Part shown: piece by piece, positions 55,130-63,576 of the stretch
Layout: each line of letters begins with the position of its first letter
Position numbering within the stretch: the first letter of the stretch is position 1
From: Microbacterium sp. LWS13-1.2
GTDB lineage: Bacteria > Actinomycetota > Actinomycetes > Actinomycetales > Microbacteriaceae
NCBI RefSeq assembly: GCF_040144835.1
Contig: NZ_CP151632.1
Location: forward strand, 2,604,001-2,668,000
DNA length: 64,000 nucleotides
Direction: 5' to 3'
Position numbers and translations under genes: made by a program
Notes under the pieces: model-generated
Databases searched by the model: none
The model's input: the letters and a program-made list of their open reading frames with translations, nothing else
What the model was told of the DNA's origin: nothing

Positions 55130-55759
55130 ATGCCTCTCTCGACCACCCTCGTCTTCGCCGGCGATTCGATCACCGACTCCGGACACGACCGATATGACGC
55201 CACGTCGCTGGGGGATGGCTACGTCGCCCTGATCGCACGAGCCGTCGGCGACGACGCGACCGTCGTCAACAAGGGCATCGGCGGCGACCGTGCCGTCGAC
55301 CTGGCCGCCCGCTGGGACGACGTGCTCGCGGCGCAGCCTGACGTGCTCACGGTGTACATCGGCGTGAACGACATGTGGCGCCGCTTCGACAACGACGACC
55401 CGACCTCAGCCGAGGATTTCGAGGCCACGGTCGCGGAACTCCTTGAGGCCGCCCGCGAAGCGGGCGTCGACCGCTTCGTGCTCGTGGAGCCGTTCTTCGT
55501 GCCGGTGAGCGAGGGCCAGGCCGCCTGGCTCGAGGACCTCGACCCCAAGCGGGCCGCCATCCGCCGCCTCGCCGAGCGGTTCGACGCCACGCTTGTGCCG
55601 CTGCACGACAGCGTCGGCGCGGCGGCCGCCGAGCACGGCGCCGCGGAGATCGTACCCGACGGCGTCCACCCGACGGCGCAGGGCGCCGCCCTCATCGCCG
55701 ACGCCTGGCTCGCCGCGTACGCCGCGATGCCGGTGAGCGCCGCACCCACGGACACCTAG
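55130..55759 (+). CDS. SGNH/GDSL-family hydrolase
   Basis: A 209-residue cytoplasmic esterase. FAGDSITDSG carries the nucleophile S13; NKGIGGDRAVDLAARWDDVL, VYIGVNDMWRRF and VPDGVHPTAQG supply the Gly, Asn and Asp/His of blocks II, III and V. No signal peptide is seen. It starts at ATG 55130, with no strong ribosome site. Substrates are probably acetylated or acylated carbohydrates or lipids; not fixed by sequence. Confidence 0.9.
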   Translation: MPLSTTLVFAGDSITDSGHDRYDATSLGDGYVALIARAVGDDATVVNKGIGGDRAVDLAARWDDVLAAQPDVLTVYIGVNDMWRRFDNDDPTSAEDFEATVAELLEAAREAGVDRFVLVEPFFVPVSEGQAAWLEDLDPKRAAIRRLAERFDATLVPLHDSVGAAAAEHGAAEIVPDGVHPTAQGAALIADAWLAAYAAMPVSAAPTDT

Positions 55760-56228
55760 ACCACGATGTCGATGCGTCGGCCGTGCCGCGAGCACACGGC
55801 CGGCACCCCGCTCCCCGACGACGTGACCGTGTAACCGCCGGACGCCCGGCCCCAGCGCGCTGAGCGAGCGCCGGCGAGACGAAACGCCGTTTCGTCTCGG
55901 TCGTTCCTCCCTCGCTCAACGACCGGGACGACGGTCGCGTCGACTGGCTGTTCACGCAGGTGGGCGGGGCGCTGCTGCGCTGATCGCCGACGTTGCCGAC
56001 GCAGCCGGTGCGCAGGCGCACGAGCGTATGCTGTCGGGCGTGCATTCGACGTTCACGACGCCCGGCGGGCGTAAGGGGGTACTCGGCGCGTCCTGCGCCG
56101 AGCGGAGGTAGACGCGCGCGTCGCCCGGGCTTCGGCCGAGCGCGACGCCGTCGACTCTCCGCGGGCCACCCGCCCGCGGCATCCGATCTCTCGTCGTGCC
56201 GCGACGATCCCCGGTGAAACAAGGATTC
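55760..56228. other. Spacer with a dispersed repeat and possible coding scraps
   Basis: A repeat pair occupies 55861-55926. Short readable scraps flank it: a frame ending TPLPDDVTV and stop near 55833, and one reading RVDWLFTQVGGALLR and stop near 55982. They might be pieces of a decayed gene. A CTCGGCGC/GCGCCGAG hairpin lies near 56083-56103. Confidence 0.4.
55861..55926. repeat. Dispersed palindromic repeat pair
   Basis: A direct copy beginning TGAGCGAGCG and an inverted copy ending CTCGCTCAACGACCGG meet head to head at GAAACGCCGTTTC, giving one long palindrome. Confidence 0.88.
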
Positions 56229-56717
56229 ATGCACGCATACACCCAGAAGGACCTTCGCGCCTCGTTCGTCAACGCCTCGCTGCGCGAACGCAACGCCCTC
56301 GTCATCCCTGACCTGGCCCCGCTCGATTGGCAGAACCTCGACTACTTCGGCTGGCGCGACCCGAAGCAGCCGCTCGCCGGCTTCATCGTCGTGCCGGTCG
56401 ACGACGAGCCCGTCGGCATCCTGCTACGTCAGACCGAACAGCGCACGCGCACCCGCCCGCAGTGCTCATGGTGCGAGGACGTCACACTCCCAAACGACGT
56501 CGTGCTGTTCGGCGCCAAGCGCGCCGGCAAGGCCGGCCGCAACGGCGACACCGTCGGCACCCTCCTGTGCGAGAACTTCGAGTGCTCCGTCAACGCGCGC
56601 CGGCCGATGCCGCCCGCCTACCTCGGGTTCGACGTGATGGCCGCACGCGAGCGGCGCATCGAGGCGCTCCGCTTGCACGCCGAGGGCTTCGCGCGCGACA
56701 TCCGCGACGGCCACTGA
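56229..56717 (+). CDS. FBP-domain protein (EF-G-binding, treble-clef zinc finger type)
   Basis: A 162-residue protein. The N-terminal helical part (YTQKDLRASFVNASLRERNALVIPDL) is followed by a zinc-finger-like domain with CSWCEDV and CENFEC as the metal ligands. This matches the C-terminal treble-clef domain of EF-G-binding (FusB-like) proteins. A translation-linked role is a family guess. The ATG at 56229 has AAGGA upstream. Confidence 0.82.
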   Translation: MHAYTQKDLRASFVNASLRERNALVIPDLAPLDWQNLDYFGWRDPKQPLAGFIVVPVDDEPVGILLRQTEQRTRTRPQCSWCEDVTLPNDVVLFGAKRAGKAGRNGDTVGTLLCENFECSVNARRPMPPAYLGFDVMAARERRIEALRLHAEGFARDIRDGH

Positions 56718-56732
56718 ACGGAGGGCCGCACG

Positions 56733-57140
56733 TCATCCCGCGGAGGCGTGCGGCCCCAGTCCGAAGTGGTCGAGCTCGGCATCCGTCAGCATGCGCGAGC
56801 GGATGATGAAGCGGCTGCCCGTCGGCCCCTCGACGCTGAACCCGGAGCCGCGGCCGGGAACGACGTCGATCGTAAGGTGCGTGTACTTCCAGTACTCATA
56901 CTGAGCCGCCGAGATAAAGACCTCGATGGCCTCTGCGAGGCCGACCTCGAGCTCACCCAGCTGCACGTCCGACGGGCCGGTCTGGAACATCCCGACAGGG
57001 AAGCACATCGGCGCGCTGCCGTCGCAGCACCCGCCGGACTGGTGGAACATCAGCGGGCCGTGCTCGGCCGTGAGTCGCCGCAGGAGGGATGCCGCGGCAT
57101 CCGTCACCGCCACACGCGCGTGGGTTCGGGTCGGGGCCAT
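56733..57140 (-). CDS. DUF779 protein, aldehyde dehydrogenase partner
   Basis: A 135-residue protein of the DUF779 family: LMFHQSGGCCDGSAPMCFP contains three clustered Cys, and EYWKYTHLTIDVVPGRGSGFSVEGP is the second block. The family regularly neighbours acetaldehyde dehydrogenase genes, as here. It starts at ATG 57140 with GAGGAG upstream. A repeat copy lies between it and the dehydrogenase gene. Function unknown. Confidence 0.9.
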   Translation of the reverse strand: MAPTRTHARVAVTDAAASLLRRLTAEHGPLMFHQSGGCCDGSAPMCFPVGMFQTGPSDVQLGELEVGLAEAIEVFISAAQYEYWKYTHLTIDVVPGRGSGFSVEGPTGSRFIIRSRMLTDAELDHFGLGPHASAG

Positions 57141-57162
57141 CAGGAACTCCTCTTCACAAGGA

Positions 57163-57274
57163 CCGGTCGTTGAGCGAACTTGCGAGTTGAAACGCAGACG
57201 ACACGTCGAGGGTTTCGCGCAAGGCTCTGGCGTTTCGTCTTCGGACGCCAGAGCGCCCTCCGCTCAACGACCGG
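57163..57274. repeat. Dispersed repeat in palindromic arrangement between aldehyde dehydrogenase and DUF779
   Basis: CCGGTCGTTGAGCGAAC at the left and GCTCAACGACCGG at the right form inverted ends of a 112-bp unit; the centre has diverged copies of GTTTCGTC. Confidence 0.85.
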
Positions 57275-57334
57275 GGTCTGACACGACCCGGGCGGAGCGG
57301 CTGGCGACTCGCTCCACCCGGGCCAGGGAGGGGA

Positions 57335-58885
57335 TCAGAAGAAGCCCATCGCGCCGTCGGCGTACGACACGAGCAGGTTCTTCGTCTGCTGGTAGTGGTC
57401 GAGCATCTTGAGGTGATTCTCCCGGCCGATGCCCGACTGCTTGTACCCGCCGAACGCCGCGTGCGCGGGGTACTGGTGATAGGTGTTCGTCCAGACGCGC
57501 CCGGCCTCGATGGCGCGCCCGGCGCGGTAGGCGGTGTCACCCGAGCGGCTCCAGACCCCCGCGCCGAGACCGTACAGCGTATCGTTGGCGATCGAGATGG
57601 CGTCGTCGAAGTCGTCGAACGAGGTCACCGAGACGACGGGGCCGAAGATCTCCTCCTGGAAGATGCGCATATCGTTCGAGCCCTCGAAGACCGTCGGCGC
57701 GACGTAGTAGCCGCCCGAGAGGTCGCCGCCGAGGTCGACGCGCTCGCCGCCCGCGAGCAGCTTCGCGCCGCCCGCCTTGCCGATCTCGATGTACGACAGG
57801 ATCTTCTCGAGCTGGTCGTTCGAGGCCTGTGCGCCGATCATCGTCGCCGGATCGAGCGGGTTGCCCTGCACGATCTTCGCGACGCGGTCGAGCCCGTCGC
57901 CGAGGAAGCGGTCGTAGATGGATCGCTGGATGAGCGCGCGCGAGGGGCACGTGCACACCTCGCCCTGGTTGAGCGCGAAGAGCGTGAAGCCCTCGAGGGC
58001 CTTGTCGTAGTAGGCGTCGCCGGTGTCGCGGGCGACGTCCTCGAAGAACACGTTCGCGCTCTTGCCCCCGAGCTCGAGGGTCACCGGGATGAGGTTCTGC
58101 GACGCGTACTGCATGATGAGGCGGCCCGTGGTCGTCTCACCCGTGAACGCGACCTTGCGGATGCGCTTGTGCTGCGCCAGCGGCGCTCCGGCTTCGATGC
58201 CGAACCCGTTGACGATGTTGACGACGCCCGCCGGCAGGAGGTCGCCGATGATCTCGAAGAGGAACAGGATCGAGGCCGGCGTCTGCTCGGCCGGCTTCAG
58301 CACGACGCAGTTGCCGGCGGCGAGCGCCGGGGCGAGCTTCCACGTGGCCATGAGGATGGGGAAGTTCCACGGGATGATCTGCCCGACCACGCCGAGCGGC
58401 TCGTGGAAGTGGTATGCCACGGTGTCTTCGTCGATCTGGCTGAGCGAGCCCTCCTGACCGCGGAGCACACCCGCGAAGTAACGGAAGTGATCGACGGCGA
58501 GCGGGATGTCGGCCGCCAGCGTCTCGCGGACGGGCTTGCCGTTCTCCCACGTCTCGGCGACGGCGATCTTCTCGAGGTTCTGCTCGATGCGGTCGGCGAT
58601 CTTGTTGAGGATGAGCGCGCGCTCGGCAGGCGTGGTGCGCTTCCATGACTCGAACGCCCGCCACGCGACATCCACTGCGCGGTCGATGTCTTCCGCCGTG
58701 CCGCGGCCCACCTCGGTGAAGGGCTTGCCCGTGACGGGGCTGATGTTCTCGAAGTACTGGCCCTTGATCGGCTCGACGAACTCGCCGCCGATGTAGTGGC
58801 CGTAGCGGGGGCGGTAGTCGGCGATCGAGCCGCGCTGCCCGGGAGCGGCGTAGATGCTCGAGACGCCCTCTTCGACGATGGTCAT
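57335..58885 (-). CDS. NAD-dependent aldehyde dehydrogenase (ExaC/acetaldehyde type)
   Basis: Oxidises aldehydes, probably acetaldehyde, to acids. The 516 residues contain catalytic C311 in [14 protein letters not shown] and E271 in [12 protein letters not shown]. The Rossmann motif is FTGETTTG and [10 protein letters not shown] is the substrate-channel block. GEVCTCPSR and the C-terminal [25 protein letters not shown] are typical of the ExaC group. It starts at ATG 58885 with AAGGAG upstream. A DUF779 gene follows; a GAF-type regulator lies upstream at 59585. Confidence 0.93.
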   Translation of the reverse strand: MTIVEEGVSSIYAAPGQRGSIADYRPRYGHYIGGEFVEPIKGQYFENISPVTGKPFTEVGRGTAEDIDRAVDVAWRAFESWKRTTPAERALILNKIADRIEQNLEKIAVAETWENGKPVRETLAADIPLAVDHFRYFAGVLRGQEGSLSQIDEDTVAYHFHEPLGVVGQIIPWNFPILMATWKLAPALAAGNCVVLKPAEQTPASILFLFEIIGDLLPAGVVNIVNGFGIEAGAPLAQHKRIRKVAFTGETTTGRLIMQYASQNLIPVTLELGGKSANVFFEDVARDTGDAYYDKALEGFTLFALNQGEVCTCPSRALIQRSIYDRFLGDGLDRVAKIVQGNPLDPATMIGAQASNDQLEKILSYIEIGKAGGAKLLAGGERVDLGGDLSGGYYVAPTVFEGSNDMRIFQEEIFGPVVSVTSFDDFDDAISIANDTLYGLGAGVWSRSGDTAYRAGRAIEAGRVWTNTYHQYPAHAAFGGYKQSGIGRENHLKMLDHYQQTKNLLVSYADGAMGFF

Positions 58886-58992
58886 GCTGGTCTCCTTCGA
58901 CGCGTGGTGCGACGGTCCTCGTCGCGATGGGTCGAAGGTAGGCCCGCGGAGGTTGCACAACGTTGCGGCCGATCGTCTGCGCCGGGCGCAGG

Positions 58993-59063
58993 GCGTTTCG
59001 TCTCTGCGTTTCGACTCGTAAGCTCGCTCAACGACCGCGTTCCTCGCTCGCTCAACGACCGGG
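58993..59063 (-). repeat. Dispersed repeat, two copies upstream of aldehyde dehydrogenase
   Basis: Copies in inverted orientation end CTCAACGACC near 59037 and 59062. A fainter remnant (GAACGAGCGAGACC) follows near 59077. Confidence 0.85.
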
Positions 59064-59106
59064 ACAGGCCCGCTGAACGAGCGAGACCGAACGTGGGCGA
59101 CGCGGG

Positions 59107-59523
59107 CTACTCGGCCGAGGGCGAGCGTCGAGCGCGGTCCCGCTCGACGATCTCGAGGTAGTGCGGGTTCTCCATGATGCCGAGGATGTTGCCGAAGGGG
59201 TCGACCACGGCCGCCGTGTTGAAACCGTGACCTCGCTCGATCACCGGCTGATACTGGGCGGCGCCGAGCTCGATCAGGCGCGCGAGGCTCGCGTGCACGT
59301 CATCGACCGCCCACTGCATGACCGCACCGGCCGGCCCGTCGGGCATCGGCGGCCGGTACTGCGCATCGATGATGCCGAGCTCGTGCTCGTAGTCCCCCAC
59401 ACGGAACTCGATGTAGGCAGGAGTGACGAAGTAGGGCTCGATACCCAGTACCTCGGCGTACCAACGCGAAGCGGCGTTCAGGTCTGCGGCGTAGTAGCTG
59501 ATGGTGGCGAATCCGCGGAGCAT
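59107..59523 (-). CDS. VOC-family (glyoxalase-fold) protein
   Basis: A 138-residue protein with the paired beta-alpha-beta pattern of the VOC superfamily: [52 protein letters not shown] and [15 protein letters not shown]. Metal ligands are plausible at EH and at the late Glu. The exact activity is unknown. ATG 59523 follows GGAACC. Possibly monocistronic. Confidence 0.88.
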   Translation of the reverse strand: MLRGFATISYYAADLNAASRWYAEVLGIEPYFVTPAYIEFRVGDYEHELGIIDAQYRPPMPDGPAGAVMQWAVDDVHASLARLIELGAAQYQPVIERGHGFNTAAVVDPFGNILGIMENPHYLEIVERDRARRSPSAE

Positions 59524-59584
59524 GGCGGTTCCGCTCTGTCGTGGATCCACCCTCCCGCCGAATGCGGACAGGAACGGTCCGCGA

Positions 59585-60961
59585 TCAGAGAGCGGCGTCG
59601 AGCTTCTCGATCCGCGCCACGAGCCCCGCACGACGGGGCGACCGCGCGGGCACCATCGAGAGGCAGAGCCGCAGCAGCTCGACGTCGTCGGCGCCGGCAT
59701 CCGTCTCGGCGAACGCCAGCAGGACATCGACGGACGCCTCGGTCATGAGCGCCTCGCGCAGCGCGAAGCGGACGGTGTCGCGGAACTCCTCCACCCCGGG
59801 CGCGACGGAATCCGGCAGCACGTCGCCCCGGTACGCGGCGAGCGCGACCCGGTGCGCGCCCCGGTCGAGCAGCGACAGCACCTGGTGCGCATCGGTCTCG
59901 ATCTCGACTCCGAGCCGGTAGGGCCGGGACTCGGGCACGAGAGCGGGAGAGGTTGCCGCGAGCGCCTTGCGCAGGCGCACCATCTCGGCGCGGAGCGTGA
60001 CGGATGTCGCACCCGTCGCCGCGCGGCGGGCATCGGCGGGCTCGCCGTACACGAGCTCGCCCAGCCGCTCCGCCGACAGCCCCTGGCGGTGCACGGCGAG
60101 CATGAGCAGCAGCTCGGCGTGGCGCGGACCGAGCTCGGACACCGTCTCGACGCCCTCGCCGGCGACCTCGAGCAAGGCACGGTCGCGTCCGAGCACCCGG
60201 AGGGTCGCACGAGTGGGCTCGGCGCGCCGAGTGGGCGAGCGGCGCCGGGCCGCGCCGGGCGCGGGAGTCTCTCCCTCGGCGGCGCGGGCACGGAGTCGCG
60301 CGACCAGCAGCTCTCCCTCGATCGCCCGGGCGGTGGCGTCCACCAGCAGCTGCGCCTGCGGCGTCACCGCCTCAAGGCCCCCGGTCACGTCGATGACGCC
60401 GAGAATGCGGCGCGTCTCGGGATCGTGCACCGGGGCGGCGCTGCAGGACCACGGCTGGACCAGACGGTTGAAGTGCTCGGCGCCGGTGATCTGCACCGAC
60501 CGGCCGAGCGCGAGGGCCGTGCCCGGGGCGGCGGTGCCGACGGCGTCCTCCGACCAGTTCGCGCCCTCGACGAACCCCATGTCGCCCGTCAGCCGGCGCA
60601 CGTTCCGGTCACCCTCGACCCACAGCAGCCGCCCGGCGGCATCGCCGACCGCCACGACGACACCGGACTCCGACGCCTCGCCCGGCAGCAGCAGTCCGCG
60701 CACCATGTCGATGACGCCGGCGAGCGGGTGCGCGCGGCGGTACGCCTCGAGCTCTTCCGTGGTCAGATCGAGGGGCGGCAGCCCTTCGGCGCCCACGAGG
60801 CTGTCGAGCGAACGGCGCCAGGACTCCCGCACGAGCATTCGCACGTCTTTCAGCCGCTCGTCGGCGGCATTGCCCGCGACCAGTTCTTCGTGCGCGCGCT
60901 CGATGAGCAGACGGGATGTCTCGGGCGACACCTCGCGGCGCTGCGACCAGGGTGATGACAC
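59585..60961 (-). CDS. GAF-domain transcriptional regulator with C-terminal winged helix
   Basis: A 458-residue regulator. The first 230 residues match acetoin-catabolism-type (AcoR) sensor regions: RLLIERAHEELV, VRESWRRSLD, ANWSEDAVGTAAPGTALALG and HDPETRRILGVIDVTG. It has no sigma-54 AAA domain. The last 170 residues read as an OmpR-like winged helix (RPHAELLLMLAVHRQGLSAERLGELVYGE, TLRAEMVRLRKAL). Its position next to the aldehyde dehydrogenase/DUF779 pair suggests control of that pair; inference. The start is GTG 60961. Confidence 0.8.
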   Translation of the reverse strand: MSSPWSQRREVSPETSRLLIERAHEELVAGNAADERLKDVRMLVRESWRRSLDSLVGAEGLPPLDLTTEELEAYRRAHPLAGVIDMVRGLLLPGEASESGVVVAVGDAAGRLLWVEGDRNVRRLTGDMGFVEGANWSEDAVGTAAPGTALALGRSVQITGAEHFNRLVQPWSCSAAPVHDPETRRILGVIDVTGGLEAVTPQAQLLVDATARAIEGELLVARLRARAAEGETPAPGAARRRSPTRRAEPTRATLRVLGRDRALLEVAGEGVETVSELGPRHAELLLMLAVHRQGLSAERLGELVYGEPADARRAATGATSVTLRAEMVRLRKALAATSPALVPESRPYRLGVEIETDAHQVLSLLDRGAHRVALAAYRGDVLPDSVAPGVEEFRDTVRFALREALMTEASVDVLLAFAETDAGADDVELLRLCLSMVPARSPRRAGLVARIEKLDAAL

Positions 60962-61052
60962 GGCGGCTCCGATCGACGTCGGTGGAGCGTGCGTCCAGTG
61001 TAGGACGGCCGCGCGTCGCCCTGGACGGCGTCGTGGATCGAGTCCGGCTCGC

Positions 61053-61427
61053 TCAGTCGGCGGTGGTGACCTCGGAGCGCAGCGGCATCAGCGCGCCCGC
61101 GACCTGGCCGATCGTGGCCTCGTCGACGCCCGCGTCGGCGAGCGCCGTCGCCGCATGGCCGATGACCCGGTCGAAGTCGGCGTCGGTGATCCCGCGTCCG
61201 GCGTGGGCGGCGCGCATGTCGAGGCCCTTGTAGCCGTTGGGACCGCCGGCCGCCGCGGCGAGGAAGAGGGCCATGTGACGCTTCTGGTCGACCATCCGAG
61301 TGCCCGAGAAGTAGGGCGCGAGCGTCTCGTCGCCCAGGATCAGCCGGTACATGTTGTCGACGACGGCGGCGATGCCGTCGCCTTCGCCCAGTCGCTGGTA
61401 GAGGGTGGCTTCGGTGGTGTCGGTCAT
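61053..61427 (-). CDS. Group I truncated hemoglobin
   Basis: A 124-residue 2-on-2 globin. GGIAAVVDNMYRLILGDETLAPYF is the B-helix region with Tyr, and the proximal heme ligand is H75 in MRAAHAGRGI. Group I members such as mycobacterial HbN detoxify nitric oxide. It is the last gene of the flavohemoglobin cluster, 51 bp after the DivIVA-like gene. Confidence 0.93.
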   Translation of the reverse strand: MTDTTEATLYQRLGEGDGIAAVVDNMYRLILGDETLAPYFSGTRMVDQKRHMALFLAAAAGGPNGYKGLDMRAAHAGRGITDADFDRVIGHAATALADAGVDEATIGQVAGALMPLRSEVTTAD

Positions 61428-61478
61428 GCGGGTGCTCCGATTCGTGAGGGGATGGGGATGCTGTCTCGCGGGGTGTCG

Positions 61479-62207
61479 TCAGCGCCCGGCGCTGCGCGGA
61501 CGCCAGCGGCTGTCGCTCGGGGGCTGCTCGTCGGCGGCGGCGGGCCCGGGCGCGTCCGGCGCGGCCCGCGGAGCCACAGCGGGAGGCGCCGGCGCGGCGG
61601 CCGGCGCAGCCGGGGTCGCGCCGAGTCGGCCGAGCTCGCGTTCGATCGACTCGAGGAGCGAGTGCACCTGGGCGGTGGCCATGCGGGCGAATTGGCGGGC
61701 CCGCACCACGTCGTCCGGCGATGCCGGGCCGGCGGCGGCGAGGTCGTCGGTCGCGAACGCGAGCGACGGCGAGCGATCCGCTGCCCAGGGCTCGGCGGCC
61801 CGCGGGCTCTCGGGGGCCGCGGCGGCGGCGATCTGCCCGGGGTGCGCTGCGGCCTGCTTCTCGATGGAGTGGGCGACGTGCTGCGCCCGCTCGATGATCT
61901 CGCGGTACTGCTTGCGGGCCGTCTCGATGAGGTCCTTCGCGTACGACTCGGCCTCCGCCACCGCGTCGTCGGCGATGCGCTGTGCACTGCTGAGCAGCAG
62001 GACGGCGCGACTGGAGATCTCGCCCTCCTCGGTGGTGACGCCGCTCGCGGTCAGCGCCTGGTTGTCGCGCCACGCGACCTCGAGGGCATCGGCCGCGGCC
62101 GCCAGCAGCGCGTGGACCTCACTGCGGGCGTAGCCGCTGCGCTCGTCCGCGAAAGAGACTCCGCGGAGCAGTTCCGGGGTGATAGATACGGATTCGGTCG
62201 CGGTCAT
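61479..62207 (-). CDS. DivIVA-domain helical protein
   Basis: A 242-residue coiled-coil protein. SITPELLRGVSFADERSGYARSEVHALL is a DivIVA/Wag31-type N-terminal motif; a coil at about 85-125 (ADDAVAEAESYAKDLIETARKQYREIIERA) follows, then another helix, and a Pro/Ala-rich tail. It is too short and too divergent to be the main polar-growth DivIVA. It lies between the flavohemoglobin (15-bp gap) and truncated hemoglobin genes, an unexpected place; a scaffold role there is speculative. Confidence 0.78.
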   Translation of the reverse strand: MTATESVSITPELLRGVSFADERSGYARSEVHALLAAAADALEVAWRDNQALTASGVTTEEGEISSRAVLLLSSAQRIADDAVAEAESYAKDLIETARKQYREIIERAQHVAHSIEKQAAAHPGQIAAAAAPESPRAAEPWAADRSPSLAFATDDLAAAGPASPDDVVRARQFARMATAQVHSLLESIERELGRLGATPAAPAAAPAPPAVAPRAAPDAPGPAAADEQPPSDSRWRPRSAGR

Positions 62208-62222
62208 GTTCGTGTCTGCCCT

Positions 62223-63425
62223 CTACTGGATTCCCCGCATGACGCCCGGCTGAACGAGTTCCGGAGGGACTGCCTCATCGCCGGCGATGCTGGGGTGCTG
62301 GGTGAACGGGTCTTCGTACTTCTCGCTGCGGATGCGATGCGCGTCGAGTCCGGCACGCTGCAGGACGGCGGTGGTGTGCTCGACCATGCGCGGCGATCCG
62401 CAGACCATCGCGAGGCGGTCGTCCCACGGCCCGTCCGCGGCGGCCAGGTCGCCGATCAATCCCCGAGGTCCGGGGAACGACGGGTCGTCCGACACCGCGT
62501 ACCCGATGCTCAGCCAGGGCGCGTCGGCGTAGCGCTCGAGTTCGGGTTTCGCGTAGAACCCCCACGGATGCCGCACGCCGTGGTACAGCGCGACGCGGGG
62601 ACCGCTTCCGCGCGCCGCGTGGCGTCCGGCCACCTGATCCAGCACAGCGAGCAGCGGGGCGAGCCCCGTGCCACCGCCGATCAGCAGCAGGTCGGGCCAC
62701 TCGCTGTCGAAGCGGAGCGTCAGCAGCTCGCCGATGGGCGGCCCGAGCCGCACCCGGTCGCCCGGCTTGACGTCGCGCAGCAGCGCTCCGCTGACCTGTC
62801 CGCCCGCGACGAGCTGCACGTGGAACGTCATCGTGCCGTCGGCGCGGGGCGCGTGGGTCGGCGACAGGTATCGCCACTGGCGCGGTCGTTGCGGGATCTC
62901 GACGGCGAGCGACTGACCGGCCTGGAACCGGTACCTGTCATCGGGCCGGATCGTCACGGTCCCGACATCCATCCCCCGCCGTTCCGTCGCGATCACCTCG
63001 CCGGCCCAGGTGGCGGGCTCGGACTCGACCGCCTCGGCCGCGGTGATCATGGTCGTCGCGATCAGGCCGTACGCCTCGGCCCAGTCGGCAGCGAGCTCAG
63101 GGGTCCACGCGGCGCCGAGGAAGTGCTTCAGCGTCGCGAGCAGCGATGCGCCCACGGCGGGGTAGTGGCCGGAGATGGTGCCGAACTTGCGGTGATCACG
63201 CCCGAGGTCCTCGATGTAGTCGACGACGTCGCCGACGTGGTCGACGTTGCTGACCATGTGGCCGAGCGCCTTGACGAGCCGGTCGCGCTGGGCGGCCATG
63301 GCGACCGGGAACAGATCGCGGGTCTCGGGGTGGGCGAGGAAGAGGTGCGCATAGAAGTACCCGGGTACCGCGTCCCCGTGGGCCGCGACCTGAGCCCAGG
63401 TCCGCTTGAGCGCTACCGCATCCAC
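62223..63425 (-). CDS. hmp: Flavohemoglobin, nitric oxide dioxygenase
   Basis: Converts nitric oxide and oxygen to nitrate. The 400 residues have a globin domain at 1-140 with B10-region FYAHLF and proximal H78 (RDHRKFGTISGHY). FAD binding is marked by RQWRYLSP (182-189) and NAD binding by GGGTGLAP (250-257) and MVCGSPRMVE. The FAD motif differs slightly from the usual RQYSLS. Upstream is a candidate NsrR-like site. First gene of a three-gene unit. Confidence 0.92.
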   Translation of the reverse strand: MDAVALKRTWAQVAAHGDAVPGYFYAHLFLAHPETRDLFPVAMAAQRDRLVKALGHMVSNVDHVGDVVDYIEDLGRDHRKFGTISGHYPAVGASLLATLKHFLGAAWTPELAADWAEAYGLIATTMITAAEAVESEPATWAGEVIATERRGMDVGTVTIRPDDRYRFQAGQSLAVEIPQRPRQWRYLSPTHAPRADGTMTFHVQLVAGGQVSGALLRDVKPGDRVRLGPPIGELLTLRFDSEWPDLLLIGGGTGLAPLLAVLDQVAGRHAARGSGPRVALYHGVRHPWGFYAKPELERYADAPWLSIGYAVSDDPSFPGPRGLIGDLAAADGPWDDRLAMVCGSPRMVEHTTAVLQRAGLDAHRIRSEKYEDPFTQHPSIAGDEAVPPELVQPGVMRGIQ

Positions 63426-63479
63426 CTGTGTCGTGTCCCATCCATCGGCCAGTCGGTACCGGCCGACGCTAGCGCGTTA

Positions 63480-63509
63480 CAGATGTATCTGCAAAGCATT
63501 CACCTGTAA
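63480..63509. promoter_or_regulatory. Candidate NsrR-type operator upstream of hmp
   Basis: CAGAT-GT-ATCTG (63480-63491) is a local palindrome whose AGATGTATCT matches one NsrR half site; GCAAAGCATT is a weaker second half. TTACAG and CTGTAA at 63477 and 63504 form an outer inverted repeat. The match is partial. Confidence 0.45.
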
Positions 63510-63576
63510 GTGCAGCCGCATATCATGGATGCGTGCGGCGCTGGATCTGACGGCGCGTCACGGGTCGGGGGGCCTC

